A stretch of 64,000 bases of DNA, from assembly GCF_014647795.1 (NCBI RefSeq), contig NZ_BMPW01000014.1, forward strand, positions 186,001 through 250,000, read 5' to 3'. Origin of the DNA: Actinoplanes campanulatus. GTDB lineage: Bacteria; Actinomycetota; Actinomycetes; Mycobacteriales; Micromonosporaceae. Under the pieces are notes generated by a model, which saw nothing but the letters and a program-made list of their open reading frames with translations, had not been told where the DNA came from and made no database searches. This document shows, piece after piece, positions 48,134 through 56,129 of the stretch. Position 1 is the first letter of the stretch; each line of letters begins with the position of its first letter. A program made the position numbers and the translations under genes.

Positions 48134-49975
48134 TCAGCCGATCGCGAAGCTCGGGTGCGGCGGCTGGTTGTACGCGGTGTTCTGCCAGGCCACCGCCTCC
48201 CGGTACTGCCGGTCCTGCATCAGCGAGGCCCGCGAGATGCTGGTCGAGTCGGTGGTCGAGTAGATCCGCAGGGCGGTGTTGTTCGTGGTCGGCCAGATGA
48301 CCTCCTCCCGCCAGTCACCGAGGATGTCGGCCTGCAACGACGGGGTGGCCTTGGTGCCGTTGTTCGAGTGCACGCCACTGGCGGTCAGCAGCCGGGTGTC
48401 GGCGCCGGTCCCGTACTTGTCGATCCGGGTCTGGTCGAGCAGCTCCCGCTGGGCGTCACCGTCCCACCAGATCACGAAGTTCGTCGACGACGGCTTGCGG
48501 CCGAGGTTCGCGCCACTCGCGCTGCGCAGGCCGTCGACCGCCGACGACCACGACTCGGCGCCCGCGCTGCCCGCGTAGACGTCGGCGGACACGCCCCGGC
48601 CGTTGTCGCAGCCGCACGACGCGGTCGACCAGATCAGAGCACCGGTACGCGCGTCCGCCATCCACATGGCCGGCTTGGACCCGTCCTCGGACACCTTGAA
48701 GACCTCCTGCCCCGAGCGGCTCGGGATCAGGTCGCTGACGTGGTAGGCGTCGCCGTGTCCCCGGCCCGTGGTCCACAGTCCGTAGCCGTTGTCGTCGACC
48801 GCCATCGCGCCGTACAGGATCTCGTCACGCCCGTCGGCGTCCACGTCGGCGATGGACAGCTGGTGGTTGCCCTGCCCGGCCCAGGCGGATCCGTTGGTGG
48901 ACGAGTTGCTGTCGAACGTCCACTTCCGGGTCAGCGTGCCGTTGCGGAAGTCCCAGGCGGCGATCACGCTGCGGGTGTAGTAGCCGCGGGCCATGATGAT
49001 GCTCGGGTACGACCCGTTGAGGTAGGCGGTCCCGGCCAGGAACCGGTCGACCCGATTGCCGTAGGAGTCGCCCCACGACGAGACGGTGCCGCGGGCGGGC
49101 ACGTAGTCGGCGGTGGCCATGGCCCGCCCGGTCTGCCCGTTGAACACGGTCAGGAACTCGGGACCGGACAGGATGTAGCCCGACGAGTTGCGGTAGTCGG
49201 CGCTCGAGCTGCCGATCACCACGCCGGCGCCGTCCTTCGTACCGTCGGCGGTCTTCATGGCGACCTCGGCTCTGCCGTCGCCGTCGTAGTCGAACACCTG
49301 GAACTGGGTGTAGTGCGCGCCCGCCCGGATGTTGCGGCCCAGGTCGATGCGCCACAGCCGGGTGCCGTTGAGCTTGTAGGCGTCGATGAACACGTTGCCG
49401 GTGTAGCCGGACTGCGAGTTGTCCTTGGCGTTCGACGGGTCCCACTTGAGGACGATCTCGTACTGGCCGTCGCCGTCGAGGTCGCCCACCGACGCGTCGT
49501 TGGCCGAGTAGGTGTAGGCCACCCCGTCCGGGGTGGTGCCGCCGGACGGGATCTGGATCGGCACGTCCTGGTAGGCGGCCAGCAGCCCGACGCTGGGTTC
49601 CTCGGCGGCCAGGGTGACGGCCTCGGCGCCGTCGACGACCGGCCGCACGGTGTAGGACGCGCCGGCCGGGGCGCCGGCGTCGGTGTAGTTCGTGCCGGCG
49701 GCGATCGGCGCGGCGTTGATCTTGACCGATCCGCGGTAGACGTTGAACGCCACTCCGGCCGGGTCCGACGCGAGCAGCCGCCACGACAGGAAGTTCCCCC
49801 GTGACGTGCGCAGAGCGATCAGACCACGATCAAGATCTTCAGTGGTACGGGCGGACGGCGCGACAGCCGCGAGGGGGCCGCTCTCGGCGGCGGCCACGGA
49901 GGTGGCGCCGCCGAGCAGGAGCAGGGTGGTGGCCGCCAGCGCGACGGCCTTTCGGGGTAGGGCAGCGATGTGCAT
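48134..49975 (-). CDS. Rhamnogalacturonan lyase (PL11)
   Basis: 613 aa secreted; signal peptide to about 29 (GGATSVAAAE). The PL11 eight-bladed propeller is shown by DGDGQYEIVLKWDPSNAKDN near 168, FDYDGDGRAEVAMKTADGT near 226, WGDSYGNRVDRFLAGTAYL near 297, YYTRSVIAAWDF, IADVDADGRDEILYGAMAVD near 379 and LQADILGDWREEVIW near 560; the acidic DxDGDGR loops bind calcium. Cleaves rhamnogalacturonan I backbone. Identical-family LacI-type site at 50073-50085 upstream; convergent with a GH43. Confidence 0.94.
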   Translation of the reverse strand: MHIAALPRKAVALAATTLLLLGGATSVAAAESGPLAAVAPSARTTEDLDRGLIALRTSRGNFLSWRLLASDPAGVAFNVYRGSVKINAAPIAAGTNYTDAGAPAGASYTVRPVVDGAEAVTLAAEEPSVGLLAAYQDVPIQIPSGGTTPDGVAYTYSANDASVGDLDGDGQYEIVLKWDPSNAKDNSQSGYTGNVFIDAYKLNGTRLWRIDLGRNIRAGAHYTQFQVFDYDGDGRAEVAMKTADGTKDGAGVVIGSSSADYRNSSGYILSGPEFLTVFNGQTGRAMATADYVPARGTVSSWGDSYGNRVDRFLAGTAYLNGSYPSIIMARGYYTRSVIAAWDFRNGTLTRKWTFDSNSSTNGSAWAGQGNHQLSIADVDADGRDEILYGAMAVDDNGYGLWTTGRGHGDAYHVSDLIPSRSGQEVFKVSEDGSKPAMWMADARTGALIWSTASCGCDNGRGVSADVYAGSAGAESWSSAVDGLRSASGANLGRKPSSTNFVIWWDGDAQRELLDQTRIDKYGTGADTRLLTASGVHSNNGTKATPSLQADILGDWREEVIWPTTNNTALRIYSTTDSTSISRASLMQDRQYREAVAWQNTAYNQPPHPSFAIG

Positions 49976-50298
49976 GGGGATCCCATCGTGTGCAGGAACG
50001 GGGACACACGGACCGCGCTCGGGGAAAGCGCGGGCGGAACGAGCCTCGGGGCGGCTCGCGGTTTCTTGAGTATGTTAACGATTCAATGGAGGGTCAAGCT
50101 TCGATGTCCATCGATTGAATTTCGGCACTCCGGGCCTCGCGTTGGACACCGCCGGACACCGGCCGATCTCGGCGAACCGGATATCACCGCAGCTCAGCAT
50201 GGTCACATGACACCGTCCGGCACGCCGCGGGCAACCCGGCACGGCATCTTCCCGCGTAGATTCCGGCGGCCGGAACGGCACGGAGACTGGGGGAGACG
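49976..50298. other. 323-bp intergenic region
   Basis: Holds the LacI-type site for the lyase gene (50073-50085) and, near 50255-50280, the presumed promoter of the next gene (TAGATT-like -10). Otherwise nothing recognisable. Confidence 0.5.
50073..50085 (-). promoter_or_regulatory. LacI-type operator of the rhamnogalacturonan lyase gene
   Basis: Minus strand TGAATCGTTAACA. Shares TGAATCGTT with 39298 (CE12-like gene) and ATCGTTAACA with 46602 (GH43-CBM13). Confidence 0.5.
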
Positions 50299-50847
50299 AT
50301 GCGCGACCTGAACGCGGACGAGCTGGACCGGTTGAAACGCTCGAATCACCAGCTGAGGCTCTCGGCCGTGGCGGTGGTCGTGCTGATGGGCGCGGTGCTG
50401 GCGGTCGCGATCGCCAGCGGCGCCACCCAGCTGGCGAGCTTCGGCGGGCCGCTCGGCGTCGCGGTCGGGGCCGTGCTGCTGGTCCCGCACCGCCGGATGC
50501 TGACCGAACTGGGCCTGACGCCCGCCGAGGGCAAGGCCGCCCTCCGGCAGGAGCGGCTGCGCCTCAAGGGCATCACCGCCCTGCCGGTGCGGGAGCGGGT
50601 CCAGCGCGAGACGCTGCGCGCCCGGGCCTGGCTGATCACCGCCCTGCTGAGCCTGGTGGTCTTCGCGGTCGCGGCGAACTATTTCTTCGGCCACGCCGGA
50701 CAGCCGGTCGTGGAGGGCGAGTCCGACGGCTGGTTCACCGTGAGCCTGCCGGCCGGCATCGCGACCCTCATCCTCGTCCCGAGCGCGCTGGGCCAGGTCG
50801 TCAAGCACCGTAGGGAGGCCCGCGACATCCTCGCCGCCGGCCGCTGA
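50299..50847 (+). CDS. Hypothetical four-helix membrane protein
   Basis: 182 aa, not recognised. N-terminal charged helix (LNADELDRLKRSNHQLRLSA), TMs at about 23-43, 46-62, 112-132 and 145-165, separated by a cytoplasmic segment RRMLTELGLTPAEGKAALRQ. A GGGGGAGACG site precedes ATG. Upstream of an NB-ARC/TPR regulator but separated by a long imperfect hairpin element. Confidence 0.7.
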   Translation: MRDLNADELDRLKRSNHQLRLSAVAVVVLMGAVLAVAIASGATQLASFGGPLGVAVGAVLLVPHRRMLTELGLTPAEGKAALRQERLRLKGITALPVRERVQRETLRARAWLITALLSLVVFAVAANYFFGHAGQPVVEGESDGWFTVSLPAGIATLILVPSALGQVVKHRREARDILAAGR

Positions 50848-50848
50848 C

Positions 50849-50949
50849 CCAGGTCCTGTCCGGTGGGTCATCCAGCGCCACGGCGAGGCCCGAGCCCCCG
50901 TCCGGGACTTCCCCCGGGCACTTGGGTGACCCACCCGACAGGCCCTAGG
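50849..50949. mobile_element. MITE-like imperfect inverted repeat element
   Basis: Left arm CCAGGTCCTGTCCGGTGGGTCA (50849-50870) and right arm TGACCCACCCGACAGGCCCT (50927-50946) pair with three mismatches and one gap over about 26 bp, enclosing 50 bp. No ORF inside. Terminal sequences resemble ends (GGxCCTGTC...GGGTCA) of IS5-type elements of actinomycetes; without flanking duplications this is tentative, and a terminator role is equally possible. Confidence 0.45.
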
Positions 50950-50991
50950 CTCGCGGGTGCCGCTTCCCCCGCCCGCCGAGGAGTCCCCGGT

Positions 50992-52734
50992 TTGCCGACC
51001 GACCCCGCCACGCCGGCCGACCTGGGACAGGTGCTGCGGCGGCTGCGCCGGCGCCAGGCCCGGCAGACCGGCCGCAAGCAGCTGTCCTACCGCGACATCG
51101 CGGAGCGGGCCGGCTGGTCGCACGGGATGGTCGGCGAGTACTTCACCGGGCGGGTGCTGCCCCCGGCCGACCGGCTCGACAGCCTGATCCGGATCCTCGG
51201 CGCCACCGCCGCCGAGACGGCCATGCTGGCGAGGGTCCGCGACGGCATCGAGGAGGAACGCCGCCGGGCCGCACCGGGCCGCCGCACCGCGCCGGTCCCC
51301 CGGGATCTGCCGCCGCCGCAGCGCGCCTTCGTGGCCCGGGCCGCCGAGCTGGCCCGGCTGGACGAACTGGCCCGGCTGGACGGGACGGGCGGCCACGGAC
51401 GGCCGATCGTGATCAGCGGCATGGCCGGGGTCGGCAAGACCAGCCTGGCGCTGCACTGGGCGCACCGGGTGGCCGACCGGTTCCCGGACGGGCAGACGTA
51501 CCTGAATCTGCGCGGTTTCCATCCGGGCCGGGCGGTGGGCACCGGCGAGGCGCTGCGCCACCTGCTGCTGTCCCTGGGTGTGCCGGGTGATCAGGTGCCG
51601 GCCGATCCGGATCACGCGGCAGTGCTCTACCGCCGGACGCTGGCCGGCCGCCGGGTGCTGGTCGTGCTGGACAACGTGGCGGACGCCGAGCAGGTCCGGG
51701 GCCTGCTGCCACCGGACGGCTGCCTCGCGGTCCTGACCAGCCGGCGAGAGCTGACCGGGCTGGTGGTGGCGGAGAACGCGTACCCGCTGTCGCTGCGGCC
51801 GCTCGGCGACCGCGAGGCCGTGGACCTGCTCGCCGGACGGCTGGGTGGCGACCGGGCCGGGGCGGTGGAGCGGTTCGGTGACGAGGCGGCCGCGCTGGCC
51901 TGGTTCGCGGCCGGGCAGCGGGTGCTGCTCGCCGTCTTCGAGCTCGCCGCGCGTACCGGAAGGGATCGTGCGGCCTGGCAGTTGGCCTGGGGCATGGGTG
52001 AGTTCCTGGACCGGGGCGGCGACTGGCCGGAGTGGGCCCGGGTGCACACCGCGGCGCTCGCGGCGGCCGAACGGCTCGGCGATCCGAGGGCGCTGGCGTT
52101 CTCGCACCGGGTCGTCGCCACCGCGCACCTCCAGACCGGGAAGCCGGGGGACGCGGTGGCCCATCTGGAACGGGCCTACGAGCTGTGCCGCGGCATCGGC
52201 GATCTCGGCCGGGCGGCGAACTGTCTCTACCTGCTGGCCTGGGCGTACGAGCAGGCGGACCGGCTGCCGGAGGGCCTGGCCCACGGTGAGCGGGCGATCG
52301 CCCTGGCCCGGGTGGCGGACGATCCGGCGGTGCTGGGCTTCTCGCTCAACATGGCGGGTCACCTGCACAACCGGCTCGGCGAGCACGCGACAGCGGTCGA
52401 GCTCTGCCGGGAGGCCGCCGCCCTGCAACGCCGGGTCGGTCACCTGGCCGGGCTGGCGGCGACGTTGGACACGCTGGGCGCCGCCCACCACGGGCTCGGC
52501 GAGCACAAGCGGGCCGCCGCGGACTTCCGGGAGGCCCTGGAGTCGCAGGCCGAGCTGGGGTGCCGCTACGAGGAGGCGGACGTGGCCGGCCGCCTCGGCG
52601 ACACGTGTCTCGCGATGGGTGACGTGGCGGCGGCCCGTGCGGCGTGGCAGCGCGGGCTGCGGATCCTCGAGTCGCTGCGCCACCCCGACGCCGACGATCT
52701 GCGCGACCGCCTGGACGCCCTGCCTGCCGGATGA
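50992..52734 (+). CDS. NB-ARC/TPR transcriptional regulator, internally shortened
   Basis: 580 aa from TTG 50992 (GGAG ten bases upstream). N-terminal Xre-like HTH (DLGQVLRRLRRRQARQ, SYRDIAERAGWSHGMVGEYFTG, 10-65), NB-ARC P-loop IVISGMAGVGKTSLALHWAH near 140-155, VLVVLDNVADAEQV near 225 (Walker B), ending LRPLGDREAVDLLAGRLGGD near 280. The frame then passes directly into the TPR-preceding segment AAALAWFAAGQRVLLAVFE, so the usual ~200-residue ARC2/winged-helix part is missing. C-terminal TPRs 340-570. Family members (AfsR/SARP-like STAND proteins) are usually 750 aa or more. Confidence 0.85.
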   Translation: MPTDPATPADLGQVLRRLRRRQARQTGRKQLSYRDIAERAGWSHGMVGEYFTGRVLPPADRLDSLIRILGATAAETAMLARVRDGIEEERRRAAPGRRTAPVPRDLPPPQRAFVARAAELARLDELARLDGTGGHGRPIVISGMAGVGKTSLALHWAHRVADRFPDGQTYLNLRGFHPGRAVGTGEALRHLLLSLGVPGDQVPADPDHAAVLYRRTLAGRRVLVVLDNVADAEQVRGLLPPDGCLAVLTSRRELTGLVVAENAYPLSLRPLGDREAVDLLAGRLGGDRAGAVERFGDEAAALAWFAAGQRVLLAVFELAARTGRDRAAWQLAWGMGEFLDRGGDWPEWARVHTAALAAAERLGDPRALAFSHRVVATAHLQTGKPGDAVAHLERAYELCRGIGDLGRAANCLYLLAWAYEQADRLPEGLAHGERAIALARVADDPAVLGFSLNMAGHLHNRLGEHATAVELCREAAALQRRVGHLAGLAATLDTLGAAHHGLGEHKRAAADFREALESQAELGCRYEEADVAGRLGDTCLAMGDVAAARAAWQRGLRILESLRHPDADDLRDRLDALPAG

Positions 52735-52738
52735 TGTC

Positions 52739-52769
52739 CGGCGCCGGGATCAGGACGATCCCGGCGCCG
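52739..52769 (+). terminator. Terminator hairpin after the NB-ARC gene
   Basis: CGGCGCCGGGATC (52739-52751) / GATCCCGGCGCCG (52757-52769), perfect 13-bp stem, loop AGGAC, four bases after the stop. Confidence 0.85.
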
Positions 52770-52779
52770 AAACGGGCTG

Positions 52780-52836
52780 CCGACCCGGCCATCCTCACCC
52801 GAGCGGGTCAGCCGACCCGGCCATCCTCACCCGAGC
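52780..52836. repeat. 32-bp direct repeat, about 1.8 units
   Basis: CCGACCCGGCCATCCTCACC occurs at 52780 and 52812, each followed by CGAGCGG. It lies just before the end of the GH2 gene and after the terminator. Confidence 0.7.
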
Positions 52837-52838
52837 GG

Positions 52839-55800
52839 TCAGGCGGCCTCGGCCGTGTAGAGGGCGGACACCTCCTCGTCGGTCAGGCTGCGGTCGTAGG
52901 CGTGCACCCGGTCGATCGAGCCGGACCAGAAGTCGGTGCGGTTGCCCGCGTACTTCGCCCGGCCCACCGACAGCGGGCCGGTGCTCACCACGTCCGGGCC
53001 GGCCGGGACCGTGGCGGCTCGCCGGCCGTCGACGTAGAGGCGGATCTCGCCGGTGGTGTGGTCGCGGACGCCGGTCAGGTGGTACCAGCGGTTCAGTTCG
53101 GGCGTGGTGACCAGCCGGGCCCGGTTGCCGCCGGGGGTGCTGAACGCGAAGGCACCCTGCCCGTACTGGAGGTAGAAGGGGTTCTCGGTGCGGCGGCCGT
53201 CCTGGCTGAGCGCGGTGGCGTAGTTGCCGGGCAGCTCGTCGAGGGTCACCCAGGCCGCGACCGTGTAGTCCTTCGTGGTGTCGAGCACCGGCGCCACCGT
53301 GTCGGCGTGGTCGCCGTCACCGTCGAACCGCAGCGCCGTGCCGCTCACGCCGGGAGCCCACGCGGTGTCGCCGGTCAGGGTGAGGTGACTGTCGCCGCCG
53401 CTGTCGCGGGCGGTCGTGCCGCTGCCCTCGTCCAGGTCCCAGGCGCCGTGCCCGGGGTAGGTGCGGGCCTGACCGGACGCCGCCCCGGCCGCGATCACTT
53501 TCGCGTTCACCGCCCGTACCGCCGCGGGGTTGACCTTGATCTCTCGCCGGTCGTAGGTCCAGAGGCCGTTGAGCTCGGTCTCCAGATCGGTGATCTGGGT
53601 GTAGACCGACCCGGACAGCTCCGCGCCGGCCGCCTCCAGGTAGAAGCGCTCGGTGTTGTCGACGTACTTCGCGGTGAGCGCGGCCTTGTCGGCGACGCCG
53701 CTGTAGATGACGGCGGGCGTGCCCGGCCACATGTGCCCGGGGGTACGCAGGGTGAAGCCACCGTGTTCACCGTCCATCGCGATGCGGGTGGCGTCCGGGT
53801 AGGGCGGATCATTGTTGACGTAGTCGTGATGGTCGATCACGTCGCCCTTGCCGGAGTCACCCTTGGACGCGCAACAGTTGACGCCACTGTGCGCATTGAC
53901 GATGCGGGACGGGTCGTCAATCTTGACGGCGGTGGCGATCTGTCCCGTCGTCGTACGGTCCCATTCGCCCCAGCCCTCGTTGAAGACGATCCACCCGATG
54001 ATCGACGGGAAATTGTGCAACTGGCGCATCATCTCCCGGCCCTGACTCAGGAACGTCTCCTGACCGGCCGTGCTGTTGATGTCGGCGGAGACGAAGTCCT
54101 GCCAGACGAGCAGGCCGAGTTCGTCGGCGTGCCGGTACCAGCGGGCCGACTCGACCTTGATGTGCTTGCGGACCGCGTTGAAGCCGAGCTTCTTCGTCTC
54201 CTCCAGGTCGAAGCGCAGGGCCGCGTCGCTGGGCTGGGTGTACAGGCCGTCCGGCCAGAAGCCCTGGTCGAGGGTGGCGAGCGAGAAGATCGGCTTGCCG
54301 TTCAGCACCAGCTTCGGGAATCCACCGACATTCTGTACGGCGACTTCACGGAGGCCGAAGTAGCCGCGGACGGCGTCGCTGCCGAGCCGCACGTCGAGGT
54401 CGTAGAGGTAGGGGTCGTCCGGGCTCCACAGACGCGGCTCATCGATCTTCAGGCGGACGTCGGTGTTGGTCTTCGCCACGGCCCTACCCGCAATCCTGCC
54501 CTTCCTGTCCCGGGCCACGATGACCGCCGTCGCGCCGACCGCGGACTCGACCCGGACGACGACCGACCCGGTCGCGACGTCGGGGGTGACGACGAGGCCG
54601 TCGACGGCGGCCGGCGCGACCGGCTCCATCCAGACCGTCTGCCAGATGCCGGACGACGGCTCGTAGACGATGCCGCCCGGGTTCAGCGACTGCTTGCCCT
54701 TCGGCTGGTTCGGCCCGGTCACGTCGGTGACCGCGACGATGATCTCCTGCGGCCCGTGCCTACGGAGCGCGCCGGTGATGTCGGCGGTGAAGGCCGTGTA
54801 GCCGCCGGTGTGCGTGGTGACCAGCGTGCCGTTGACCCACACCTTCGCCTCGTAGTCGACGGCGCCGAAGTTCAGCTTGATGCGTTTGCCGGTCCAGCCG
54901 CGGGGAACGGTGACGAGCTTGCGGTAGAACATGTGGTCCTCGCGCCGTTCGATGCCGGACAGCAGCGACTCGACCGGGTAGGGCACGACGATCCGCTCGC
55001 CCAGGGTCCTACCGAAGACCGGCTGCTCCCCGGCCTGGGCGCCGGCGAACTCCCACGGCCCGTTCAGGTTGATCCAGTCCTTGCGGATCAACTGGGGACG
55101 CGGGTATTCGGGCAGGGGATGACGCTCGTCGACCCGGTCGCCCCACGGCGTGGTGAGCCGGTGCGTGGACGTGTTGACCGCCGAGCGGATGACCTGCGGA
55201 ACCGTCTCGCCGCCGACGATCAGCCCGCCGTTGCCGTCGTAGTTGACCCGGACCCGCTGGTTCTTCTGAATCTTCTCGGCCAGGGTGACGACCGCCTTGT
55301 CACCGCTCTTACGGACGCTCCGGATCGGGAAAGCCGTGGTGTCCACTTCGACCCTGAGGTGCTCGGCCGGCGTGCCGAGGTCGTCGACGGCCGCGTCGAA
55401 GTCGGCGATCAGGGTCCGGCCGTCCGGCTGGACGGTGAACGCGACCGGGAAGATCTGGAAGCCGTCCGGCGGCGTGAAAGCGCTCTCCGGAACGATCTGC
55501 CTGTCGAGCCCGGCGCCCGACCAGCGCAGGAACAGGTTCGCGCCGCCGACGTCCTGGAACATCTCGATGCGGACGTCGTGCGCCTCCCCCGCCACCAGCG
55601 GCACCGGGGCGCTGACCTGCTCACGGTCCCAGTCACCGACCCAGTGGTCGATTACCGGCCGCCCGTCGATCAGGAACCGGAACCCGTTGTCGCCGATCAT
55701 GGAGAACGTGTAGTCGCCGGTGGCCGGCGCGGTGATCTTCCCGGTCCAGCGGGCGGTGGTGTGCTCGGTGCGCCCGGTCAGCGACTCGAACGTGCCGGCC

Positions 55801-56003
55801 AGACCGGGCAGATCGATGTTCGCGTCGAGCACGATCCCGCCGAGTTCGGCGAAGTCCCGGGCGCCCGGCGCGGACATCCGGAAGTACTCACCCTTGAGAC
55901 CGTGCACCGGCGGCGCCGCGGAGGCGGGCGCGGCGGGCACGCCGAGGACGGAGAGAACCAGCAGGACGGCGAGGAGCAGGGTTCTCCCGGGTGATCGGGG
56001 CAT
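52839..56003 (-). CDS. Secreted GH2 glycosidase with PA14 and LamG domains
   Basis: 1054 aa. Signal peptide 1-30 (RTLLLAVLLVLSVLG), PA14 domain (35-175: GLKGEYFRMS, TGDYTFSMIGDNGFRFLIDG, RIEMFQDVGGANLFLRW), Ig-like strand region (180-265), GH2 sugar-binding, Ig and barrel domains (280-800; LNGPWEFAG, GLREVAVQNVGGFPKLVLNG, FLSQGREMMRQLHNFPSIIGW, acid/base Glu in VFNEGWGEWD near 677, candidate nucleophile Glu in MDGEHGGF near 744), and a C-terminal LamG-like domain (860-1054: AVNFDGDGDHADTVAP-type, EIRLYVDGRRAATVP). Beta-galactosidase, mannosidase or glucuronidase not resolvable. ATG 56003 follows GAAGGGAAAC. Confidence 0.9.
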   Translation of the reverse strand: MPRSPGRTLLLAVLLVLSVLGVPAAPASAAPPVHGLKGEYFRMSAPGARDFAELGGIVLDANIDLPGLAGTFESLTGRTEHTTARWTGKITAPATGDYTFSMIGDNGFRFLIDGRPVIDHWVGDWDREQVSAPVPLVAGEAHDVRIEMFQDVGGANLFLRWSGAGLDRQIVPESAFTPPDGFQIFPVAFTVQPDGRTLIADFDAAVDDLGTPAEHLRVEVDTTAFPIRSVRKSGDKAVVTLAEKIQKNQRVRVNYDGNGGLIVGGETVPQVIRSAVNTSTHRLTTPWGDRVDERHPLPEYPRPQLIRKDWINLNGPWEFAGAQAGEQPVFGRTLGERIVVPYPVESLLSGIERREDHMFYRKLVTVPRGWTGKRIKLNFGAVDYEAKVWVNGTLVTTHTGGYTAFTADITGALRRHGPQEIIVAVTDVTGPNQPKGKQSLNPGGIVYEPSSGIWQTVWMEPVAPAAVDGLVVTPDVATGSVVVRVESAVGATAVIVARDRKGRIAGRAVAKTNTDVRLKIDEPRLWSPDDPYLYDLDVRLGSDAVRGYFGLREVAVQNVGGFPKLVLNGKPIFSLATLDQGFWPDGLYTQPSDAALRFDLEETKKLGFNAVRKHIKVESARWYRHADELGLLVWQDFVSADINSTAGQETFLSQGREMMRQLHNFPSIIGWIVFNEGWGEWDRTTTGQIATAVKIDDPSRIVNAHSGVNCCASKGDSGKGDVIDHHDYVNNDPPYPDATRIAMDGEHGGFTLRTPGHMWPGTPAVIYSGVADKAALTAKYVDNTERFYLEAAGAELSGSVYTQITDLETELNGLWTYDRREIKVNPAAVRAVNAKVIAAGAASGQARTYPGHGAWDLDEGSGTTARDSGGDSHLTLTGDTAWAPGVSGTALRFDGDGDHADTVAPVLDTTKDYTVAAWVTLDELPGNYATALSQDGRRTENPFYLQYGQGAFAFSTPGGNRARLVTTPELNRWYHLTGVRDHTTGEIRLYVDGRRAATVPAGPDVVSTGPLSVGRAKYAGNRTDFWSGSIDRVHAYDRSLTDEEVSALYTAEAA

Positions 56004-56129
56004 CGATTGTTTCCCTTCGATCGACGGCACTGCAAACACACTGAACTATTTGCATATGTGAAGTCAACAGAAGGCAACAGCTTCGGACATGTTCGCGCGA
56101 AGTCCGCCGTCCCTCGCGCGGGCGGCTCG

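Noticed and set aside
52644-55994. 1116-codon plus-strand frame opposite the GH2 gene.
   Set aside because: Antisense shadow; GH2 motifs and PA14/LamG domains are on the minus strand.
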